Part shown: one piece after another, positions 6,754 through 12,490 of the stretch | Layout: the number at the start of each line of letters is the position of its first letter | How positions within the stretch are numbered: position 1 is the stretch's first letter | Source of the DNA: Chloroflexi bacterium UBA4733 | GTDB lineage: Bacteria > Chloroflexota > UBA4733 | Assembly (NCBI GenBank): GCA_002404055.1 | Contig: DHIZ01000042.1 | Span: 16,657-29,146, forward strand | Length of the DNA: 12,490 nt | Direction of reading: 5' to 3' | Made by a program: the position numbers and the translations under genes | Notes under the pieces: generated by a model | Told to the model about the DNA's origin: nothing | The model's database searches: none | The model's input: only the letters and a program-made list of their open reading frames with translations

Positions 6754-8670
6754 TCAGCGCCCTCCCGCTGCCTGGGCGGCCGGAGTCGGGCCCGGTCTCA
6801 CCTCGACCAGGCGCGTCCTGGTGATCGCTCCCTCGGCCGCTACCCGCGCCGCCAGATCGCGCGGGGCGGTCGTGGCGAGCTCGTGCTCCTTCGGGCTGGC
6901 CACGATGCGCAGCGCGACGCGGGCGCCACGGCAACAGAAGAGCCCTTCCCCCTTGGCGGCCGCCAGCAGGTACTGCCGTTCCGCGCTGGAGAGCGCGAAG
7001 GCGTTTGCCACCAGTTCGATGGTGCTGGCGGACTGCTTCAAGAGCAGCGCTGAGGCGGCATTCGTGAGCACGGTACGCCCGTGTGGTGTCGCCAGGGCGT
7101 CGGCCACATCCTGGGTGATGGTCACCAGGCCCAGGGAATACTTTCTGGCCCGCCGCGCCATGCTGGCGAGAAACATGGCGCCCTGCGGATACTGCAAGAG
7201 GCTCCAGGCCTCGTCCACCACGAGCAGGCGCGGGCGCCGCCGCCGCCGCACCTGCTGCCAGACGAAGTTGGTGACGAGCTGGATGCCGATCGGGCGCAGT
7301 TCCGGTTCCAACGCCTGCAGGTTGAAGACGACGCAGGGCCGGTCCAGCGCGACGTTGGTCGGTCCGGCGAACAGACCGGCCAGGGCGCCGTGGACAAAGC
7401 GGTGCAAGTCGTCGGCCAGTTGGCGGGCCCCCGAATCGGCACTCGCTGCCAGCACCGCGTAGAGATCGCGCAGCAGCGGGGCGGGGCGGGCGTAGCTCGC
7501 CGTCACCCCGGGATGGATAGCCGCCCCGGCATAGGTCTGGTAGATGGCGCGGTCGAGCAAGCCGCGTTCGTGCGCTGGCAACGGCGTGGCGGCGTCCGTC
7601 AGCATGCACTCCAGCAGCGCCGTCACGGCCGCCACCTGCTCGGCCAGCGGGTCCCGCCCCTCTCCGTCAGCGGGGTCGAGCGGCGCCAGGTCGAAAGGGT
7701 TGAGCTGGTGCGGCGAACTGCCGGCAAGCCGCACGTACTGGCCGTCCACCGCCTGGCAGAGCAGGCGGTACTCATCTTCCGGGTCGACGATGAGCGCTTC
7801 GATCCCCTGGAGCAACGCCCGTAACAGCAGCAGTTTGCAGAAGTAGCTCTTGCCGGCGCCGGACGTGGCGAAGACGGCGAGGTTGCTGTTGTCCAGCGCG
7901 TCGTCGAAGGGATCCACCAGGACGGGCGCGTGGCTCTCGCTGGCGATGCCGTAGAGCAGGCCGCGCGGCATCGTCAGGTTGCTGGCGGAGAAGGGGAACA
8001 TGGTGGCGAGCGACGTGGTGTCGAAGTTGTGGTAGACCGCCAGCTGGTCCTGGCCCTGGGGCAAACAGGACCGGAAGCCGCGGTCCTGTTCCCAGAGCGC
8101 CACCCGGGAGTGCGCCAGCATCCCGGCCAGGGTGCGTTCCACCCGCAGCGTGAGGGCATCCAGCGCCAGCGGTGAGGTGGCGCGGACCTGCACGTAGAGG
8201 CTGACCGAGAAGACGTGCTCGACACCGCGTTGCAGCGCATCGCGCAGCCGCTCGACATCCTCGTAGGCGGTCTCCCGCTCCGGATCGCTGAGGCGCCCTT
8301 GCCGGTCTGCCAGCAGGCGGCTGGAATGCAGCGCGACGAGCTTGTGGCTGAGGGTGGAAAGCATGGGCCCGCTGGCGAGCGGCGTCAGGTGCATGCTCAC
8401 CTCGAGCGGCTCGGCGAAAGTCAGCAAGGGGTTGAGCCAGCCGGGACTGACGGTGCGCGGATAGCCGGTGACGGCCAGTACCCGCACGTACTGGTGCTCC
8501 AGACGGACGTGGTCCCGCGCCACCTCCACGGTGGCGGGCGCGATGAGGTCGGCCAGCGAGCGGTTGCCCAGCGCCAGGCGCTGTTCCTCGGCCGTCGCCG
8601 GCGCTGGGCGCGAGCGGCCAGGTTGGTGGAAGGGCAGGGGGGGCAGCTGCAGATTGGGGATGCGGCGCAT
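6754..8670 (-). CDS. virB4: Type IV secretion ATPase VirB4/TraC-like, motor-containing part
   Basis: A 638-residue P-loop ATPase that powers assembly and transport of the secretion machine at the inner face of the membrane. Walker A is FATSGAGKSYF at 267-277, preceded by NLAVF as usual in VirB4/TraC. The motif IVDPEDEY is at 294-301, the HQLNPFDLAP segment at 321-330, Walker B RLLVVDEAWSLL at 481-492, and VTITQDV at 516-522. Residues 1-240 carry part of the VirB4 middle region, including GLLYGIASESHAPVLVDPF just before the motor. The start is short for a complete VirB4 (usually about 800 residues): the missing N-terminal domain is encoded by the gene immediately upstream. The ATG overlaps that gene's stop in TGATG and has AGGAG 6 nt upstream, so the two are coupled. 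All catalytic motifs look intact. Confidence 0.93.
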   Translation of the reverse strand: MRRIPNLQLPPLPFHQPGRSRPAPATAEEQRLALGNRSLADLIAPATVEVARDHVRLEHQYVRVLAVTGYPRTVSPGWLNPLLTFAEPLEVSMHLTPLASGPMLSTLSHKLVALHSSRLLADRQGRLSDPERETAYEDVERLRDALQRGVEHVFSVSLYVQVRATSPLALDALTLRVERTLAGMLAHSRVALWEQDRGFRSCLPQGQDQLAVYHNFDTTSLATMFPFSASNLTMPRGLLYGIASESHAPVLVDPFDDALDNSNLAVFATSGAGKSYFCKLLLLRALLQGIEALIVDPEDEYRLLCQAVDGQYVRLAGSSPHQLNPFDLAPLDPADGEGRDPLAEQVAAVTALLECMLTDAATPLPAHERGLLDRAIYQTYAGAAIHPGVTASYARPAPLLRDLYAVLAASADSGARQLADDLHRFVHGALAGLFAGPTNVALDRPCVVFNLQALEPELRPIGIQLVTNFVWQQVRRRRRPRLLVVDEAWSLLQYPQGAMFLASMARRARKYSLGLVTITQDVADALATPHGRTVLTNAASALLLKQSASTIELVANAFALSSAERQYLLAAAKGEGLFCCRGARVALRIVASPKEHELATTAPRDLAARVAAEGAITRTRLVEVRPGPTPAAQAAGGR

Positions 8671-9332
8671 CAGGTACTCCTTTCGGGAGAAGGGTGGCGG
8701 CGGACGGCCAGCGCGGCGTACTCCGCCAGTTCAGCGCGCAGGCGTTGCAGGCGGGCGCGTTCCGGACACCAGCAGGCATACAGGAGTTGGGCCAGTTCCA
8801 GGTTGGCAAGCCGGCGCACGGTCAGGCGGCAACGGCCGAGGCCCCCCGTGACTTCTGCGCAGCGGGCCGTCAATTGGCGGCGGGCGCCGGCTGCATCCAG
8901 CTGCTCCGCCGTCGTGCCCAACGGCCAGCGTCGTGCCGGCCCGCCGTCACCGGCCGGCACGATGACGTAGAGATGCCGCTCCAGCAGGGTGCGTTCCCGC
9001 GCCAGGCCCTGCAGGAAGGTCATATGATCATGCGCCAGGGCCACCAGAGCCGCTGGCAGATCGTGCCGGGCGCGCTGCGCCAGGGCGCCCAGATACTGGT
9101 CAAGGTCCAACGGCGTGACCTGCGCCAGCACCTGGACGGGGTAGCCGAGGCTGTTCAGCCAGGCGCCGAAACCGGCGAGCAGCGCCTCCTGTTCAACTGC
9201 TCCCAGCAGCCCGAAGTGGATGCCCTCCACCTCCAGGACGGCGCGATACTGGCCCGCTGCCAGTTGGACGATGTCGTCGCCGATCGCTTCCAGCTGGAGC
9301 CGGCTCACCTGGACGGAGGCTCGCTTGCTCAT
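8670..9332 (-). CDS. Separately encoded VirB4/TraC N-terminal domain
   Basis: A 220-residue soluble protein whose first part follows the pattern of the VirB4/TraC N-terminal domain in monoderm conjugation systems: DDIVQLAAGQYRAVLEVEGI at 19-38, then FGLLGAVEQEALLAGFGAWL (40-59) and NSLGYPVQVLAQVTPLDLDQ (60-79). It has no P-loop, so it cannot hydrolyse ATP itself. The later part (about 100-215) is arginine-rich and helical and ends with ERARLQRLRAELAEYAALA. Its stop overlaps the start of the VirB4 motor gene (TGATG), and its ATG overlaps the PrgI-like stop (ATGA), with only a weak Shine-Dalgarno, which points to coupled translation and a 1:1 complex. Presumably it docks the VirB4 motor to the PrgI/VirB3-like membrane protein. 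The domain match is by pattern recognition, so an alternative is a TraC-like accessory protein. Confidence 0.75.
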   Translation of the reverse strand: MSKRASVQVSRLQLEAIGDDIVQLAAGQYRAVLEVEGIHFGLLGAVEQEALLAGFGAWLNSLGYPVQVLAQVTPLDLDQYLGALAQRARHDLPAALVALAHDHMTFLQGLARERTLLERHLYVIVPAGDGGPARRWPLGTTAEQLDAAGARRQLTARCAEVTGGLGRCRLTVRRLANLELAQLLYACWCPERARLQRLRAELAEYAALAVRRHPSPERST

Positions 9333-9748
9333 TGCGGTACCGCCGTTCGGGCGTTGCGTCCGGGCGCGGTCGGAGCCGGGTTGCCGGCCCAGGTCAGGTG
9401 AGGGGCGTGGGCCGACCAGTCCGTGCCATCCTGGCGCCCGGCCAGGCGGTCAGGCAGACGGGGTTGCCAGACGGCGACTCTGGCCAGCGTGTGGTAACGC
9501 AGGACGGCCAGGGCCCAGGCAGCCAGGCTACGGTCGCCCGGCCGGACGAGCGCCAGGGCCGGCGTCAGGAGCAGCACCGTTGCCGCCAGGGTGGCGCGTA
9601 CCGCCACCGGGAGAGCGGGGAGCTGCGTCCAGGCGGCGTAGGCTGCCGCCAGGCCGCTGAGCAGCAGCAGCAGCTGGCGCATGGAAAGGTTGCCCAGGAT
9701 GTGATCCTCCACGCCCAGATGGGTGGGGAGTTCGTGGCGTCGTTCCAT
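9329..9748 (-). CDS. PrgI-family (VirB3-like) inner-membrane protein
   Basis: A 139-residue protein opening with ELPTHLGVEDHILGNLSMRQ at residues 6-25, the characteristic start of PrgI-family proteins, followed by two membrane segments (about 23-41 and 47-66). PrgI/VirB3 proteins anchor the VirB4 ATPase to the membrane channel. The C-terminal half (about 80-139) is soluble, with LRYHTLARVAVWQ and a proline-rich tail. The start ATG lies 12 nt after the pilin stop, with a GGGGG/AGGA stretch upstream. The stop overlaps the next gene, the VirB4 N-terminal domain, as ATGA. The direct PrgI-VirB4 adjacency is standard for Gram-positive-type conjugation modules. Confidence 0.87.
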   Translation of the reverse strand: MERRHELPTHLGVEDHILGNLSMRQLLLLLSGLAAAYAAWTQLPALPVAVRATLAATVLLLTPALALVRPGDRSLAAWALAVLRYHTLARVAVWQPRLPDRLAGRQDGTDWSAHAPHLTWAGNPAPTAPGRNARTAVPQ

Positions 9749-9760
9749 CGTTCCTGCCCC

Positions 9761-10006
9761 CTATCCGCCGACGCCGGCGAGGGCGGAGACGATCATCCCG
9801 GCGATCAGCTTGGCGCCGATGATGATGGCGAGACCGGCCAGGGCGTTGAAGAGGGCTTGCTTGGCGCCTTCCATCTGGCGGCTGTTGCTGCCGGCGCTCA
9901 TGTACTGATAGCCCGCCCACATCAGGAAGAAGGCACAGACGGCGCCGCCGACGGCGACACCGAGGGTCAGCAGATTGCCAAAGAGTTGCGTGATGGCGTT
10001 TTGCAC
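9761..10006 (-). CDS. Small VirB2/T4SS-pilin-like protein
   Basis: An 81-residue protein with two hydrophobic segments (about 9-33 and 52-76) separated by the short polar turn AGSNSRQMEGAKQ (38-50). This layout, including FLMWAGYQYMSAGSNSRQME, is typical of VirB2/TrbC-like and T4SS-pilin proteins of monoderm bacteria, which form the pilus or channel subunit. No cleavable signal peptide is evident. The start is GTG at 10006-10004, with AAAGGA 9 nt upstream. The frame is open much further upstream, but that part is the antisense-like shadow of the hydrolase gene and lacks a start signal. Unlike its neighbours the gene has its own 109-nt leader with a strong hairpin, which fits a subunit needed in large amounts. 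Confidence 0.83.
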   Translation of the reverse strand: MQNAITQLFGNLLTLGVAVGGAVCAFFLMWAGYQYMSAGSNSRQMEGAKQALFNALAGLAIIIGAKLIAGMIVSALAGVGG

Positions 10007-10043
10007 GGGAGCGATTCCTTTCAAGGTTCGCGGTCGTTCCAGG

Positions 10044-10060
10044 CCGCACCACGGGTGCGG
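10044..10060 (-). terminator. Strong hairpin in the pilin leader (attenuator or mRNA stabiliser)
   Basis: CCGCACC (10044-10050) and GGTGCGG (10054-10060) form a perfect 7-bp GC-rich stem with a 3-nt loop. It lies between the hydrolase stop and the pilin start, 38 nt from the pilin GTG. No U-run follows it on the minus-strand transcript, so a full intrinsic terminator is unlikely. A partial terminator, an RNase-protecting 5' structure, or a processing site for the pilin mRNA is more plausible. Confidence 0.45.
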
Positions 10061-10115
10061 TCTTGCGTTGCTCGGAGCGTGGAGCGGCTGGCGGGGCGCG
10101 GGCGTGTGCCATCCG

Positions 10116-10691
10116 TCACTCCTTCGGCGAGACGGGGTTGCCGAAGCGGTCGCTCTGCACGTCACTGGGCTGCACCCAGCCCAGATAGGGCGCTCCCCAG
10201 CCGGCAAGGGGCTCCTGCTGCAGCCCGTAGGAGGTGATGCTGGTGAAGCGGCCAGCGCCGTCGTAGATGCCGACGTGGCCGTCGCCCTCGTTGTCGGGGG
10301 ATAGGCCGAAGTAGACGACCTCGCCCGGGGCGTCGGGTGGTCCCGGGTGGACCAGCCCCAGTCCGGCCAGGCGTTGGTAGGCGGCATAGGCAGTCACGCC
10401 CTGATTACCCCAACCGACGCGCTGCTCGACGTAGCGTTCGCAGTAGGTGTTCAACCCGTAGCCCCAACGCGTGTCGCCCATGCTCGGCGGCGCCAGCGGT
10501 CCGCCGGCAGGCGCGGCGGCGGTGATCGGCACGCCGGCGAGGCCGCTGGCTGCGCCAGCAGAGAAAGGGTTGGTGAGGCCGGCCAGCAGCGAGAGCAGAC
10601 AGGCGACCGCCAACAGGAGCAACAGCGCCAGGCCGGCGGCTGCCTTCAGGGCGTCGCGGCCGAGGTTGCCGAGTACGAAGGCGAGCAGCAT
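10116..10691 (-). CDS. Membrane-anchored NlpC/P60- or CHAP-like cell-wall hydrolase
   Basis: A 191-residue protein with one N-terminal membrane segment (about 17-38, after the basic/polar GNLGRDALK), a proline/alanine linker (about 45-70) and a C-terminal papain-like hydrolase domain. Candidate catalytic residues are C84 in NTYCERYVE and H139 in GDGHVGIYDG, with the APGEVVYFG stretch (121-129) between them, as in NlpC/P60 and CHAP folds. Such enzymes, the functional counterpart of VirB1/TcpG, open peptidoglycan locally so the conjugation channel can pass. The start ATG at 10691 has GGAGG 9 nt upstream and lies 2 nt after the TrbL-like stop. The frame is open upstream into that gene, but that part is a shadow. 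I cannot decide between the NlpC/P60 and CHAP families by eye. Confidence 0.78.
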   Translation of the reverse strand: MLLAFVLGNLGRDALKAAAGLALLLLLAVACLLSLLAGLTNPFSAGAASGLAGVPITAAAPAGGPLAPPSMGDTRWGYGLNTYCERYVEQRVGWGNQGVTAYAAYQRLAGLGLVHPGPPDAPGEVVYFGLSPDNEGDGHVGIYDGAGRFTSITSYGLQQEPLAGWGAPYLGWVQPSDVQSDRFGNPVSPKE

Positions 10692-10693
10692 GG

Positions 10694-11860
10694 CTACGCT
10701 CCTCCCGGACGGCCGCTGCCGCCGCCGCTGGTGGGGACGCCCGTCCGACCGCTCGTCGCCCGCGCCACTGCCCCGGCGCCCGGCGCGACACCGCGTACGA
10801 CCTGCCCGACGAGGACGCCGCGCAGCGTGCCCCAGCCGTCGCTGAGCTGGTGCCCCACCAGTCCCGGTAGCTTGAGGATGAGCACCAGCGCCGCCAGCCC
10901 CATGAAGGGGCCGAGGGCCGTGCCGGCGGGTCCGGCTCCCGCGCCCACGGCGGTCAGCAGGTTGCCGGCGACCAGCATGGCCACGACCTGGATGAACTGG
11001 GTGAAGACGACGCCGACGAAGGTGGTGGACCACAGCCGCGCCCAGCGTTGCGTCTGCGGCAAAATCCAGCAGAGCAGGCCCAGCGGCGCCAGGACGAGCA
11101 GCACGTCGACCAGCGCCAGCCGCATCAGCATCTGGATGACCAGTAAGAGACACATGACGAGATACAGGAGCAGCGCCAGCACCAGGAGCAGGCGGGCCGG
11201 CGTCCAGAGAGCGGCGACGCCGCCGATGGTTGCCATGCCGGCGAGGCGCCCCCAACCGGGGAAACCGGCGGCGCCGATCGCGGCACAGAGGGCGTTGTTG
11301 GCGTCGATAGCGGCGCTGGCCCACCACATGCTGGTGTTGGCCAGCAAGGCGCCCACGGCCAGCCGGGGCAGGAACTCCATGGTCCCGGCGTATTCGGTCC
11401 CCAGCCGGCGGTGCAAGATGACGTTGTAGCCGCCGACCAGGGCGATCAAAGCCAGGGCGGCGTTGGTCACGGCGCGTACTGCCGCCCAGAGCCGCAGGAT
11501 GTCGGGATGGGCGTAGCTCAACTCGGGCGGCGTCCGGGTCAGGAAGTTGAAGCTCGCGGCGGTGTTGAGCACAGCGGTGAGGCCCTGGTCCAGGGCGCCG
11601 AGGAAACTGCCCAGCACGCTCTGGAAGAGGCCCGGCGTCTCCTGCTTGAGTTGATCCATCGAGGGGCCACTATTGATCACGACCGTCTGCGGCGCGGCGC
11701 CGGTGGCCGGTTTCGCCGTGGCGTTTGGCGTCACCGGCAGGGAGGGGACGGGGAGTGCCGGTTCCAGACCGGCGGAACTCGCCTGGATGGCGGCGGGGAA
11801 GGCGCCGCAGCGGACGGCGCCGAGCAAGAGCAGCAGGAGGATGAGCCGGATCTTCGTCAT
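10694..11860 (-). CDS. TrbL/VirB6-like polytopic conjugation channel protein
   Basis: A 388-residue membrane protein. It begins with a signal-like segment (MTKIRLILLLLLLGAVRCGA, 1-20), then an extracytoplasmic low-complexity stretch (about 25-75). Several hydrophobic segments follow: roughly 128-148, 163-181, 206-217, 222-246, 250-267, 280-303 and 316-335. The C-terminus is a glycine/alanine/arginine-rich cytoplasmic tail (about 353-388). The segment MRLALVDVLLVLAPLGLLCW (246-265), followed by a tryptophan-rich loop and FTQFIQVVAM, is typical of TrbL/VirB6-like proteins, which line the DNA path through the membrane. The start ATG overlaps the stop of the upstream beta-propeller gene as ATGA and has GGAGG 7 nt upstream. 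The stop lies 2 nt before the hydrolase start. The longer open frame (to 12418) overlaps the upstream gene antisense-like and is not used. Confidence 0.82.
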   Translation of the reverse strand: MTKIRLILLLLLLGAVRCGAFPAAIQASSAGLEPALPVPSLPVTPNATAKPATGAAPQTVVINSGPSMDQLKQETPGLFQSVLGSFLGALDQGLTAVLNTAASFNFLTRTPPELSYAHPDILRLWAAVRAVTNAALALIALVGGYNVILHRRLGTEYAGTMEFLPRLAVGALLANTSMWWASAAIDANNALCAAIGAAGFPGWGRLAGMATIGGVAALWTPARLLLVLALLLYLVMCLLLVIQMLMRLALVDVLLVLAPLGLLCWILPQTQRWARLWSTTFVGVVFTQFIQVVAMLVAGNLLTAVGAGAGPAGTALGPFMGLAALVLILKLPGLVGHQLSDGWGTLRGVLVGQVVRGVAPGAGAVARATSGRTGVPTSGGGSGRPGGA

Positions 11861-12490
11861 CGCGCCACCTCCGGCGTGAAGGAGAGCAGCCAGAACGCTG
11901 CAGCGCCGTTGTCGCCACGCTGCACCAGCAGCGCCTGGCCGTGGGCAGCGTCCCAGCGCACGGCATACGTCGAGGCGGCGGGGAGCGGCAGCGTGCCGAC
12001 CGGCGTGGCGGCGCCGCTTCCCGGGTCCACGACTTGCACCCGCAGCGGGCCGGAACCATTCGGCTGCGCCAGCGCCAGCAGATTGCCGTCGGCCCGCCAG
12101 ACGGGGGCGTTGCCCCCGGCAGTGCCCAGGCGGCGGTTCTGCGTCCAGGGCGCCGTCGTGCGGAAGAGTGCCGGCGCGGATTGAGCGCCGAAGAGCCAGC
12201 CGCCGAGCGTGTTGCTGCGGGACTGGACGGGGGCCGCGTACACGAGGCGGCTTCCGTCCGCCGACCAGGCCAGCGGCGGGAAGGGCAAGGGGTGAGCGTC
12301 GTTCCGGCCGAGATCGGCCAGGTAACGGAAGGATGGCGGGTTCGTCCGGAGTAGGCACAGGGAGACCAGCGGGCCGGCCTGCGTCAAGAAGGCCACCGTC
12401 TCGCCGCGCGGACTCCAAAGGAAACTGCCGGGCACGATGGCGCTGGGCAGTTCGACGAGGGTCTGCACGCTGTCGTGCGGAATGTCCAGC
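11857..12490 (-). CDS. TolB/WD40-like beta-propeller protein, C-terminal part
   Basis: The last 211 codons or so of a protein whose start lies beyond the right edge; the frame is open through 12490, so the GTG at 12468 is probably an internal valine. At least four blade-like repeats are visible: LWSPRGETVAFL, AWSADGSRLVYAAP, VWRADGNLLALAQP and VRWDAAHGQALLVQ. These match the W-S-x-D-G-x-x-L-x-Y pattern of PD40/TolB-type propellers. Such folds serve as protein-protein scaffolds; the partner is unknown. Its stop overlaps the TrbL-like start as ATGA, so it is translated with the secretion genes and may be a surface or channel-associated component. No enzymatic motif is seen. The missing N-terminus could hold a signal peptide or lipobox, which would settle its location. 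Confidence 0.75.
   Translation of the reverse strand, partial: LDIPHDSVQTLVELPSAIVPGSFLWSPRGETVAFLTQAGPLVSLCLLRTNPPSFRYLADLGRNDAHPLPFPPLAWSADGSRLVYAAPVQSRSNTLGGWLFGAQSAPALFRTTAPWTQNRRLGTAGGNAPVWRADGNLLALAQPNGSGPLRVQVVDPGSGAATPVGTLPLPAASTYAVRWDAAHGQALLVQRGDNGAAAFWLLSFTPEVAR

Noticed and set aside
1..12490. tRNA, rRNA, CRISPR array or insertion sequence
   Set aside because: No regularly spaced repeats, no transposase motif and no tRNA-like or rRNA-like stretch was seen by eye on either strand.

Overview
All supportable genes in this window lie on the minus strand, so transcription runs from right to left. The DNA is GC-rich, very high in the secretion genes and visibly lower in two intergenic gaps. 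The gene set suggests a GC-rich monoderm-type bacterium, most likely Chloroflexota (for example Thermomicrobia or relatives): a PrgI/VirB4/T4SS-pilin/lysin conjugation module without outer-membrane core genes, a Replic_Relax protein, and a beta-propeller protein inside the operon. This assignment rests on gene architecture and remembered family resemblance, not on a search.

Right and centre (12490 to 2634) is one tightly packed conjugative type IV secretion operon. In order of transcription it encodes: a TolB/WD40-like beta-propeller protein (5' end beyond the window), a TrbL/VirB6-like polytopic membrane protein, a membrane-anchored NlpC/P60- or CHAP-like cell-wall hydrolase, a hairpin followed by a small VirB2-like pilin, a PrgI/VirB3-like protein, a separately encoded VirB4 N-terminal domain, the VirB4 ATPase, a CHC2/Toprim primase, a small unrecognised protein, and a VirD4/TraG-like coupling ATPase. 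Most junctions are ATGA or TGATG overlaps, or gaps of 1-2 nt, which indicates translational coupling. The exception is the pilin, which has its own leader.

The middle left (2633 to 1348) has a gap with a striking nested palindrome (2521-2577), then a Replic_Relax-family gene. Together with the primase and coupling ATPase this looks like the DNA-processing end of an integrative conjugative element or plasmid. No classical relaxase, integrase or partition gene is visible, so the element must continue outside the window.

The left end (896 to 1) holds the first two genes of what I read as a BREX type 3 anti-phage system: brxF, then a brxC/pglY-like (DUF6079-type) ATPase running off the edge. It is separated from the conjugation block by a 451-bp lower-GC gap with two short dyads. 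The likely overall picture is a mobile conjugative element carrying a BREX defence module as cargo. The most notable local details are a BrxF that has lost recognisable Walker A and Walker B residues, a VirB4 split into two overlapping genes, and the nested palindrome.
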